A DNA stretch of 64,000 nucleotides, from assembly GCA_020847075.1 (NCBI GenBank), contig JADLCS010000058.1:17074-81073 (forward strand). The letters are read 5' to 3'. A model generated the notes under the pieces. The model searched no databases. It had not been told where the DNA came from and was given only the letters and a program-made list of their open reading frames with translations. This DNA comes from Gammaproteobacteria bacterium. Lineage in GTDB: Bacteria; Pseudomonadota; Gammaproteobacteria; SZUA-140. The position numbers were made by a program, and so were the translations under genes. Below are positions 35,763 through 42,843 of this stretch, in pieces. Numbering within the stretch: position 1 is the stretch's first letter; the number at the start of each line of letters is the position of its first letter.

Positions 35763-35781
35763 TACCCTGGGACAAGGGGTA
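35763..35781. promoter_or_regulatory. Second G-tract dyad, possible repressor site
   Basis: TACCC-N9-GGGTA, resembling the short CsoR-type dyad with a longer spacer, about 70 bases upstream of the HMA gene start. Confidence 0.4.
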
Positions 35782-35799
35782 AAATTATTACCTTTTAAT

Positions 35800-35860
35800 C
35801 ATCGGCCTAATGATCCCGCCTGGCGGGACACCGGCGCCGACGAGGCGGCGGAGGCCGATG
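35800..35860 (+). repeat. GC-rich nested hairpins able to form a three-way junction
   Basis: The outer stem CATCGGCCT (35800-35808) pairs with AGGCCGATG (35852-35860). Inside lie TCCCGCC-T-GGCGGGA (35814-35828) and CGCC-GACGA-GGCG (35835-35847). It could be a structured leader RNA if transcription starts upstream, or a DNA element. I match it to no RNA family by eye. Confidence 0.5.
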
Positions 35861-35887
35861 TCCATATTCGCTCTTATTTTTACAGTA

Positions 35888-35899
35888 ATGAATATTCAT
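35888..35899. repeat. Perfect 12-base palindrome upstream of the nikR promoter
   Basis: ATGAATATTCAT; its right half runs into TTCATAC, which contains the TCATAC half-site known from the enteric NikR operator, but no matching left half-site is at the right distance. Confidence 0.35.
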
Positions 35900-35919
35900 A
35901 CTATGTATCTGATTGTTGA

Positions 35920-35947
35920 TTGAGATATTCTTTCAAAGTCGGATAAT
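35920..35947 (+). promoter_or_regulatory. Sigma-70 promoter of nikR
   Basis: TTGAGA (35920-35925), 16 bases, GATAAT (35942-35947), giving a leader of about 70 bases before nikR. Confidence 0.5.
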
Positions 35948-36023
35948 CTTTGCGCTGGGATCGCGAGCGGGCGTTTTTACAATGCCAAAACATAAACTTA
36001 ATTAACTTTTAGGAAAACAGATT

Positions 36024-36485
36024 ATGGAACGCATCACGATGTCGCTTGATTCTGTGCTGGCGGATTTATTCGATAAATTCATAGCCGAACACGGTTATAC
36101 CAATCGTTCCGAGGCGATGCGGGACCTGATCCGCCAGCAACTCGAAAAGGAGCAACTGGAAAAATCGGGGGATGGTTATTGTGTCGCGAGCTTGAGCTAT
36201 GTATACAACCATCACGAACTGGAACTCGCCAGCCGCATTACCGAGGCCCACCACGATCATCACGAACTGATGCTTTCCAGTATGCATGTACACCTTGATC
36301 ATGATAATTGCTTGGAAATCACGATCATGCGTGGACCTGTCGGGATTGTCAGAAATACCGCGAATGCCATCATGGCGGAGCGGGGTGTACGTCACGGCAA
36401 GCTGAACATGGTGCCGATCGATATCAGCGAGGTCAGCCATTCCCATGGTGGGCAACCCCATGTCCACAGCCGCCCGTTGACTTGA
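36024..36485 (+). CDS. nikR: Nickel-responsive regulator NikR
   Basis: 153 residues. The N-terminal ribbon-helix-helix (ITMSLDSVLADLFDKFIAEHGYTNRSEAMRDLIR) binds DNA. The C-terminal ACT-like domain carries the square-planar nickel ligands His77 (or 76), H88, H90 and C96, matching H76, H87, H89 and C95 of the E. coli protein. A His-rich tail (SHSHGGQPHVHS) is extra. NikR represses nickel uptake when nickel is plentiful; the probable target is the nikK-L-M-Q-O operon 5 kb upstream. Confidence 0.95.
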   Translation: MERITMSLDSVLADLFDKFIAEHGYTNRSEAMRDLIRQQLEKEQLEKSGDGYCVASLSYVYNHHELELASRITEAHHDHHELMLSSMHVHLDHDNCLEITIMRGPVGIVRNTANAIMAERGVRHGKLNMVPIDISEVSHSHGGQPHVHSRPLT

Positions 36486-36574
36486 TGTCCGATCCTGTTT
36501 TTGTCCCCCGGTTTTTGTCTGCTTCTGGGCGCTATATGGCGCGGAATTTGCCTTAAGATCGGCCGGGAGGGGGG

Positions 36575-36588
36575 ATTGCCGCGGCAAT
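36575..36588. repeat. Perfect 14-base palindrome between nikR and the phosphatase gene
   Basis: ATTGCCGCGGCAAT, 38 bases upstream of the phosphatase ATG. It could be an operator; there is no T-run to make it a terminator. Confidence 0.35.
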
Positions 36589-36625
36589 TCCAGCCCAGCC
36601 ATGAACCCGGCGTCATATAGTGCAT

Positions 36626-37249
36626 ATGAGAGAAAAGGAAAAAACCACAAGCATCCTATTCGTCCGTCACGGGCAGGCCGATTTCCCGCAGGACAGGCTC
36701 TATTGCGATGAGCGCGAGGATCCTCCGCTGACCGCCGAGGGGCTACTGCAGGCTCAGCGTGCCGCGGCCTTGCTTGAAGGGCAGTCCATCGATGCCATCT
36801 ACAGCAGTCCGATGCAGCGTACCCGCACGACGGCAGAGCAGATAGCCGCCCGTTGTGGGGCACAGGTAATCTTTGATCCCAAGCTCAAGGAGCGTCCGTT
36901 CGGGATCTGGGATGGCTTGTACTTCGATGCAATCGCCAGAGATTATCCGGAGCAGTTTCAAGCCTGGAAGAAGGATCCGGTATCTTTTGTCCCCGAGGGC
37001 GGAGAACCTATCCACGCGCATATGGAGCGTGTGAAGATGGCGATCCGGCAGATCGTCGAGAATCACCGCGGGCGGCGCATCGCTGTCGTGTCCCATGTCG
37101 GTCCGATACGGATGTGTCTCACGGATGCGCTCGAGATGCCATTGACCTCTTATCGACGTCTGACGATCGATTATGCCTCTGTCACGAGGGTCGATTACGG
37201 CAGCAAGCAAAACAATCTCGTGTATATGAATATTTCAGGCAAGGTATGA
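36626..37249 (+). CDS. Histidine phosphatase (phosphoglycerate mutase-like) family protein
   Basis: 207 residues from the ATG at 36626; a GTG two codons earlier is equally possible. The branch-1 histidine phosphatase motif FVRHGQADF gives the phosphohistidine. SSPMQRTRTTAEQIA, KERPFGIWDG and AVVSHVGPIRM supply the second arginine, the acidic residue and the second histidine. Family members include alpha-ribazole phosphatase, phosphoglycerate mutase and broad phosphatases; substrate cannot be fixed here. It stands alone after nikR. Confidence 0.88.
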   Translation: MREKEKTTSILFVRHGQADFPQDRLYCDEREDPPLTAEGLLQAQRAAALLEGQSIDAIYSSPMQRTRTTAEQIAARCGAQVIFDPKLKERPFGIWDGLYFDAIARDYPEQFQAWKKDPVSFVPEGGEPIHAHMERVKMAIRQIVENHRGRRIAVVSHVGPIRMCLTDALEMPLTSYRRLTIDYASVTRVDYGSKQNNLVYMNISGKV

Positions 37250-37530
37250 AGCGCGTGGGGGCTCGTTTGCCGGCCTCGTGGCAGGCAAGTTGTCTTTCCG
37301 GCTTTTTTACCGATATAGACGGTAGTGGATCAGGCTATGGCGCGGGCATGGTCCGAAATGGACACGGTGAGAGCCATATGCTAGCATCAAGCCATTGGTT
37401 TTATTGCGTCTATTTGTAGAGTGTGGGTTGGGACGGGGAGGTTGATCGAGGCATCTCCGTCGTCGCAAGGTAGCGAAATAGTTCACCCCATGCGTTTTTG
37501 ACAGGCCACGGTGCTTGGAGGATTCAGAAG

Positions 37531-38496
37531 ATGGTTAATCGTGCAGCTGTGAAAATGATGCCGAAGCTTTATCAAGCCGGTGGCGCGACCTTGTTTCTGC
37601 TGGTCGCCGGCCCGACGCAAGCACTCCCGGTGTTCGATAACTGGACCGTTGCCAACGGCAACGTCAGTGTGAGTTGTCCCGCGGGCTTTACCTGCGAAAC
37701 CCTGACCACCGGCGACGGGTTTGCCCAGGTGCAGTGGGTTGAAACCGCGACAGGAGACACGTTCATCCAGACGATCATCACGGATCAGGGGGCAGGAGCC
37801 GGCGGCGGTACGCCGTCTTCAGGCCTTGGCTACAGCGACGAGAGTTTCATCATGCTGGGCGGCTCCAACGGCATTTCCTCGCGCCAGCACTATCTCCAGG
37901 ACGATACGGCGACTACCGGTACGATCTTTGAGAATACGACGGCGCTCAACACCGGCTGGGCGCAGACCAATCCGACCAGTCCGGATATGGACGTCACCCA
38001 GACCCTGACCGTCGATGCGACTCCGGCGGTGACGGGCGATGAGTTTACCAATGCCTTCGAGATGCACCTCATTCATGATGCCGGCGGAACGACCACGGGC
38101 AGCAGCATCACCATTTCCCAGGATTCGGGGCTGGGGAACGGGGTCGATACGTCCACCGACGCGCAGAAATTCCAACTGGTCCATTTGCAGGGAAGCTATG
38201 TCGCCACCGGTTCGAGCATCACGCTTGATCCCACTACCACGGCGAGCGGCGGAACCGTGGCCTGGGGGGCAGGCGACGACATCATGATTCGCTGGATCGG
38301 TCAGGGGATAGATCTCGGCGCCCAGGGCACGGCGATTTTCGGATTCCAGGGTATCACGAACAATACCACGGACGAGGAGGCCACGACCTTCTCCACGACC
38401 AGCGCCGGCATAACGGTGGATGGCTCGGACCCGCAGGGCTACGGTACGCCGTTTGACTGGGATACCATCTTCGGGGCCACGCCGCCTCAGCTATAG
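37531..38496 (+). CDS. Secreted protein of unknown function
   Basis: 321 residues from the ATG at 37531, preceded by GGAGGATTCAGA. A signal peptide (about 1-33, cleaved near TQALP) is followed by a Thr-, Gly-, Ser- and Asp-rich mature part with few charged residues, repeated TT/TG patches (ATTGTIFENTTALNTG) and two cysteines near the mature N-terminus (SCPAGFTC). The composition suggests an all-beta exported or surface protein like the adhesin/PEP-CTERM class, but no sorting motif or membrane anchor is seen at the C-terminus (GATPPQL). It has its own strong terminator. Confidence 0.7.
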   Translation: MVNRAAVKMMPKLYQAGGATLFLLVAGPTQALPVFDNWTVANGNVSVSCPAGFTCETLTTGDGFAQVQWVETATGDTFIQTIITDQGAGAGGGTPSSGLGYSDESFIMLGGSNGISSRQHYLQDDTATTGTIFENTTALNTGWAQTNPTSPDMDVTQTLTVDATPAVTGDEFTNAFEMHLIHDAGGTTTGSSITISQDSGLGNGVDTSTDAQKFQLVHLQGSYVATGSSITLDPTTTASGGTVAWGAGDDIMIRWIGQGIDLGAQGTAIFGFQGITNNTTDEEATTFSTTSAGITVDGSDPQGYGTPFDWDTIFGATPPQL

Positions 38497-38549
38497 CGCC
38501 CGCTGGCTGGCCGTTTTTCTGGCCGCGCCGCCATGTCTAGTCCCATCGA

Positions 38550-38583
38550 GAAGAGAAGGGTAGCGCCCTTCTCTTCTTTTTTG
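38550..38583 (+). terminator. Rho-independent terminator of the secreted-protein gene
   Basis: An 11-base stem GAAGAGAAGGG / CCCTTCTCTTC with loop TAGCG, then TTTTTTG, about 55 bases after the stop codon. Confidence 0.93.
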
Positions 38584-38646
38584 TCTCGCGACAGCTTGCC
38601 GCCTTGTTAAGAGATTTGTAAAAGTTGTGTACTGTAATACCTGGCT

Positions 38647-38665
38647 TGTGTAACATTGTTATACG
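38647..38665. promoter_or_regulatory. Palindrome before the LolA-like gene (operator copy 1)
   Basis: TGTGTAAC-ATT-GTTATACG. It shares GTRTAAC...GTTATAC with the palindrome at 39821-39840, with a spacer of three rather than four bases. It is probably bound by the same regulator. Confidence 0.5.
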
Positions 38666-38844
38666 ATGATGTCCGGAGGCGCTATTTTAAGCGGGCGAGC
38701 CTCTGATCACCGGAGTCGTTGGCTGTTTGCAAGGCCGGCCGGATCCCCGTCGCCTGCGGTGCGATTCACTTCCATATCTTCGCAGCCCGTGCCCGGACGG
38801 ATGTCATGTCGAATCGATTCGATACAGGTCAGAAAGGCGTAAAC

Positions 38845-39720
38845 ATGAGCAGGACTGAGGCCGTCATGAATCTTCGTAATCATCGCTGGTATTCCTACGC
38901 CCACGCCATGATCTGCATGGCAGGGGCTGCGGTTCTATGCATATCGATTGCGTCTGCCGAGGAATCCGAACCTGAACTGACGGGGAAACAGATCTTCGAG
39001 CGGTGCGGCAACAAGTATCCGGGCGACGACCAGCAGGGAAAGTTCACGGTCATCCTTCAGGACAAGGAAGGAAAGGTCATGAAGAGCGAGTACCTGAGAT
39101 ACTGGAAGGATTACAAGGGCAAGGACGATGTCGCCGACAAGATGCTTTTGTTTACTACTTATCCTCCGGAGGCGAAAGGCTCCGCGTTCATGCGAGTGGC
39201 CTATAGCGAGCACGACAAGCCGGTGGATCAATGGATATATCTCCCCGCGCTCAAAAAGATCAGAAGGGTTTCGATCCGCGATCTCGGTGACAGTTTCCTG
39301 AATTCCAATTTGACGTACGCCGACGTCAGCCGGAGGGCGCTGGAGGACGACGACCATAAATATCTGGGTACGCGTCAGGTCGACGACGCCGTGTTCTATG
39401 TCGTCGAAAGCACGCCCAAGGAAGCCAACCCAATCTACGGCAAGAGGGTCTTCTGGTTTCTGAAGACGAAAAACTGGGACGAATGCATCAATACCCGGAT
39501 CGATTACTATGACAACAGCGGCGAGTTGATAAAAGACCAGTTCATCAAGTGGCAGCGCATGGGTGACGCCTGGGTATGGGATCGCGTGCTGGTCAGGAGC
39601 CGCCGCACCCTCAGCGCCTCGATTTTTCAGCTGAGCGAGATCAAGATCAACGCCGGAGTCGATGACGAGCTGTTTTCGGCCAGGTCTCTGGAGCATGGGC
39701 CGGCCGCGGCCATGGAATAG
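38845..39720 (+). CDS. LolA-like outer-membrane lipoprotein-sorting family protein
   Basis: 291 residues from the ATG at 38845 (AAAGG seven bases upstream); an internal ATG at 38866 gives a shorter signal peptide. The signal peptide ends near ASAEES. The mature part matches the LolA-like family annotated as outer membrane lipoprotein-sorting protein: GKQIFERCGNKYPGDDQQGKFTVILQDKEG, WIYLPALKKIRRVSIRDLGDSFLNSNLTYAD and a final DDELFSARSLE. Such proteins are predicted to shuttle lipids or lipoproteins in the periplasm, often next to DUF1302 barrels and RND permeases. A DUF1302-like gene lies 600 bases downstream. Confidence 0.82.
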   Translation: MSRTEAVMNLRNHRWYSYAHAMICMAGAAVLCISIASAEESEPELTGKQIFERCGNKYPGDDQQGKFTVILQDKEGKVMKSEYLRYWKDYKGKDDVADKMLLFTTYPPEAKGSAFMRVAYSEHDKPVDQWIYLPALKKIRRVSIRDLGDSFLNSNLTYADVSRRALEDDDHKYLGTRQVDDAVFYVVESTPKEANPIYGKRVFWFLKTKNWDECINTRIDYYDNSGELIKDQFIKWQRMGDAWVWDRVLVRSRRTLSASIFQLSEIKINAGVDDELFSARSLEHGPAAAME

Positions 39721-39813
39721 GCGCAGATCCGCGGATCCGCGCATCCTCGTGTTCAGGTGCTGGTTTCTGTGCGATGGTCTTGTGCCGGCCTCCGTGCATG
39801 GCCGACCCCTTGT

Positions 39814-39842
39814 TTGACTATGTATAACTTTTGTTATACATT
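39814..39842 (+). promoter_or_regulatory. Sigma-70 promoter of the regulator-barrel operon
   Basis: TTGACT (39814-39819), 17 bases, TACATT (39837-39842). The spacer and -10 box are occupied by the palindrome 39821-39840, so a bound protein would control initiation directly. The leader is about 35 bases. Confidence 0.65.
39821..39840. promoter_or_regulatory. Perfect palindrome in the promoter spacer (operator copy 2)
   Basis: TGTATAAC-TTTT-GTTATACA, 8-base perfect arms, between the -35 and -10 boxes of the operon that begins with a ribbon-helix-helix protein. Confidence 0.65.
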
Positions 39843-39883
39843 TTAGGCCTCGAAACAATCATGGGCTAGGGGGGGATGATTTT

Positions 39884-40327
39884 ATGCAAGATTTCGCGAG
39901 GCAGATGAGGGAACTCGGAAGAAAGCAGGGGCGCGAGATGCGGGACCAGGCGCGGAGCGCCGCGATGAAGCGGAAAGAAGAATATCTGGGTGCGCGCGTT
40001 CCCAAGGATCTGCGCGAGAAGGTCATTGCAAAAGCGGATAGTCTGGGCATCCCAGTCTCCATTCTCATCAGGAATATCCTCGAAGAGGCATTCAATGGCC
40101 AGGTCGTCCCGCGCGAGATCCAGGAGAGGCGTCGGGGCGAGACGTCCGTCCGGTTGAACGTGAAATTCCCCGATGTCATAGGATGGGAGAGGATAACCCT
40201 GAATAAGGATGTGGCATGTTCGAGCTGTTCGAAGATTTTATCCGCCGGAGGCATCGCCGCATGGGGGGTGTCGGGCTCGAGGGAAGATCGCGTGATTCTG
40301 TGCGAGAAATGCCGGGAATCCGCCTGA
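39884..40327 (+). CDS. Ribbon-helix-helix protein with C-terminal zinc-ribbon-like domain, putative regulator
   Basis: 147 residues. A basic, charged N-terminal stretch (1-32) precedes a ribbon-helix-helix-like unit YLGARVPKDLREKVIAKADSLGIPVSILIRNILEEAF (about 34-70): a strand, then two helices as in CopG/Arc proteins. The C-terminus has two cysteine pairs, C112/C115 (CSSC) and C140/C143 (CEKC), 24 residues apart, suggesting a zinc ribbon. I do not recognise the combination as a named family. A perfect palindrome in its own promoter suggests autoregulation. Its end overlaps the next gene by 19 bases. Confidence 0.7.
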   Translation: MQDFARQMRELGRKQGREMRDQARSAAMKRKEEYLGARVPKDLREKVIAKADSLGIPVSILIRNILEEAFNGQVVPREIQERRRGETSVRLNVKFPDVIGWERITLNKDVACSSCSKILSAGGIAAWGVSGSREDRVILCEKCRESA

Positions 40328-41823
40328 TCCGGGCGGGAAGTTTCGAAAAGATCGTATGGGGGGGCTTATTGCTTCTGTTGTCGTCGTCCGGAAGCGCCGC
40401 GGAGGGCACGCAGGAAATCACGGACATAGAGCAGTTGTTTCATGATGACGCCCCCATCTCGGCCAGCGTCCAGGCGGGAACCTCGGATTGGAGGGACAGG
40501 CTTTCCCTCGGCGGGTATATAAAAAACGAGACCGCCTACCGGCTCGACGAGCCGAGATCGATAACGAAAATACGAAACATCTTTCAAGTGAATGGGGACT
40601 ATACCTTCAGCCCGACCCGCAGGCTGGGGTTTTCCGCCTGGGCTTATCACGACCTTGCCTACGATCTCTTCGATTACGAAACGATATCGGCCAGATTCGC
40701 CCGCGATGACGATAAACCGCTCGTATTCGTCAATGATCTCGAGCGCAAGAAGGACTCCCCGGTCGCGGAACTGAGGGAGTTCTATCTCGACATCACCTCG
40801 AGCAAGGTGGATGTCCGTCTGGGGAAGCAGATCGTCGTTTGGGGCGTACTCGAGGGGATCAGGATCACCGACGAGATCAATCCCCTGGATTTCCGGGAGC
40901 TCATCCTTCCCGACCTCATCGACTACAGGATCCCGCTCTGGACTGCGAAGGTCGACGTCTACAGCGGGGATGACAGTTATCAGATTCTTTGGATTCCGGA
41001 CGTCAAGTTTCACAAACCCGCGCCGCCGGGTTCCGAATGGGAACTGCTCCAGGACGTCCCCGACACAAAGAAACCGAATTCGTTTACCCTGAACAACTCC
41101 GAAGTCGGGATCCGCTATTCCACCACCCTCCTCGACGCGGAGATCTCCCTCAGTTATTTCTACACCTGGGACGATTTTCCCGTCGTCTATCGCTCCGCGG
41201 CCATCAATTCCGCGCTTGATCCGGTATTTTTCCCGACCTACACGCGTATAAACATCTATGGGTTTACCGGTGTGAAGCAGATGGGGGAGGGAATCCTGAA
41301 GGGTGAGCTTGCCTATGTGCCGGATAAATTCTTTGGGCTGCAAAACGATACCGATCGGGATGGGGACGGTTATCTGGACAGCCAGGGCGAACTGCAGAGA
41401 AAACATATCCGGTGGGGGTTGGGCTATGATTTCACCGCATTCGGCGCGGATTTTTCGCCCGCCGTGTCGCAATGGATCATCCTCGACCATGACAGCAAGC
41501 TCATCCAGGATAAGTTCGATACCTCGCTCACCCTGTTCATCCGCAAGCCGTTCCCCGAACAGGCGGCGGTTTTTCAGCTCCTCGCCATCGGTCTCGTCAA
41601 TCTCCGGGAACTCTATCTGAAGCCCAAGGCCACTTTCTCGATCACGGACCACTTCCAGGTCGCCGCTGGATTCGACATATTCACCGGGGCCAGGTCGAAA
41701 CTGGGCTCGACGGGTGGAGCGAATGTCATCACCAGCACCGAGGCGCTGGAGCAGAGCGCGCAGTTCTTCGGGAATTTCAACAACAATGACCGCGTATTCG
41801 CCGAGTTCAAATATACATTCTGA
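40309..41823 (+). CDS. DUF1302-like outer-membrane beta-barrel protein
   Basis: 504 residues from the ATG at 40309; longer starts back to 40216 would place charged residues before the signal peptide. The signal peptide is GLLLLLSSSGSAAEG (ending about residue 32). The rest is a beta-barrel: alternating aromatic/polar strands, ELREFYLDITSSKVDVRLGKQIVVWGVLEGIRITDEINPLDFRE (the DUF1302 core), many Tyr and Phe, and a C-terminal strand FAEFKYTF ending in Phe, the BAM signal. It may be a porin or lipid-handling barrel. It is translationally coupled to the RHH gene upstream. Confidence 0.82.
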   Translation: MPGIRLIRAGSFEKIVWGGLLLLLSSSGSAAEGTQEITDIEQLFHDDAPISASVQAGTSDWRDRLSLGGYIKNETAYRLDEPRSITKIRNIFQVNGDYTFSPTRRLGFSAWAYHDLAYDLFDYETISARFARDDDKPLVFVNDLERKKDSPVAELREFYLDITSSKVDVRLGKQIVVWGVLEGIRITDEINPLDFRELILPDLIDYRIPLWTAKVDVYSGDDSYQILWIPDVKFHKPAPPGSEWELLQDVPDTKKPNSFTLNNSEVGIRYSTTLLDAEISLSYFYTWDDFPVVYRSAAINSALDPVFFPTYTRINIYGFTGVKQMGEGILKGELAYVPDKFFGLQNDTDRDGDGYLDSQGELQRKHIRWGLGYDFTAFGADFSPAVSQWIILDHDSKLIQDKFDTSLTLFIRKPFPEQAAVFQLLAIGLVNLRELYLKPKATFSITDHFQVAAGFDIFTGARSKLGSTGGANVITSTEALEQSAQFFGNFNNNDRVFAEFKYTF

Positions 41824-41860
41824 GCCCAACCCGATGACGACACAGGATCGGATATAAGCG

Positions 41861-42799
41861 ATGACAAACTTGCCGGCTGGATTCAGAAAACGATCGGTCT
41901 TCGTCTTTGTTCGACGGGTATCGCTCATTCTGGGTGTATCCCTGCCCCTGGCCGCCTATGCCGATTCCGAGCAGAAGCGGTGGAGTGTCTCCCCGATACT
42001 GGGGGTTCACAGCCCCAGGATGAAGCTGCTCAACGAGGGTGAGTTTCGTTCTCCCTTGCCGGGCCGTGGCCGGATCATATTCGAGGACAGCGGCGAGAAT
42101 ACCAACTACGACTTTGTGATAGATAATCGGCTTCCCGCCATAAAATACGGCACCGAGGCGGGTATCGAGTTCAAATTACTGCTGGATCCGCGGTACTCCC
42201 TGATACTGGGCGCCAGCGGCTGGGAGGGAGTTTCCACCTCGGCGGTTCAGACGGAGATCCCTTTCCAGGGTTCCCTGACGCCGGCGGGCTACGAGAGATC
42301 CGGGAGTATCTCCTATTTCCAGTATTATCTCGGTGTGCAACGCATCCTTATGCAGAAACCCAGGAAATATGACATCTACGGCCGGATAACCCTCAACGAA
42401 GTGCTCGACGTGGACTACAAAGAAAACATGGTGTTCGCCTTCCAGGGCAGCGGCGGTGACACCTTCAAGAGGATCATAGAGATGGAATCCCAGGCGACCG
42501 GGCTTCTCATGTTGAACCTGGGCGCCGGCGGCGAATATTTTCTGAGGAGCTGGATATCGCTGGGGGTCGATCTGGGTTACACCCTGAGCGCCGACAGGGT
42601 CAGGCTCGGGAACGCCACGCTGAAATCGGATATCCAGGAAGAAGACAACCTCAATTTCAGGACCCCGGTACAGCTTGATGCCAATAATGAATTGACCTAT
42701 CTTGCGGAGGCATCCTCGTTCGATGATGCGAGCTACCGGAAACTCGAGCTCGGATTCGATGGCTGGCGGGCGTCGTTCCGCGTCAATTTCTATTTCTAG
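41861..42799 (+). CDS. Outer-membrane beta-barrel protein of unknown function
   Basis: 312 residues. A signal peptide (about 1-35, ending AAYADS) is followed by a beta-rich protein: WSVSPILGVHSPRMKLLNEGEFRSP, EAGIEFKLLLDPRYSLILGASGWEG, GAGGEYFLRSWISLGVDLGYTLSADRVRLG, and a last strand GWRASFRVNFYF ending in Phe. This looks like an eight- to twelve-stranded barrel. No named family recognised. It starts 37 bases after the DUF1302-like gene, in the same apparent operon, and is followed 44 bases later by the TPR-barrel protein. Confidence 0.72.
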   Translation: MTNLPAGFRKRSVFVFVRRVSLILGVSLPLAAYADSEQKRWSVSPILGVHSPRMKLLNEGEFRSPLPGRGRIIFEDSGENTNYDFVIDNRLPAIKYGTEAGIEFKLLLDPRYSLILGASGWEGVSTSAVQTEIPFQGSLTPAGYERSGSISYFQYYLGVQRILMQKPRKYDIYGRITLNEVLDVDYKENMVFAFQGSGGDTFKRIIEMESQATGLLMLNLGAGGEYFLRSWISLGVDLGYTLSADRVRLGNATLKSDIQEEDNLNFRTPVQLDANNELTYLAEASSFDDASYRKLELGFDGWRASFRVNFYF

Positions 42800-42843
42800 C
42801 GTTACCGCATGCGGTATCGTTTCCCTCCATAAGTGAGCCTCCG

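Larger units (their letters stand above)
35693..36023. other. 331-base divergent control region between the HMA/repressor pair and nikR
   Basis: No gene. It contains a CsoR-type dyad, a TACCC-N9-GGGTA dyad, a nested GC-rich fold, a 12-base palindrome and a nikR promoter, each listed separately. Confidence 0.7.
38497..38844. other. 348-base gap before the LolA-like gene
   Basis: It contains the terminator of the secreted-protein gene (38550-38583) and a palindrome (38647-38665). The stretch 38600-38670 is AT-rich and promoter-like. No gene is seen. Confidence 0.6.

Noticed and set aside
35800-35860. Hammerhead ribozyme (CTAATGA resembles CTGATGA)
   Set aside because: One core base differs and there is no GAAA box after the inner stem.
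40366-41928. 520-codon minus-strand frame
   Set aside because: Antisense to the DUF1302-like barrel. The plus-strand product has a signal peptide and a terminal Phe barrel strand, the minus-strand one nothing recognisable.
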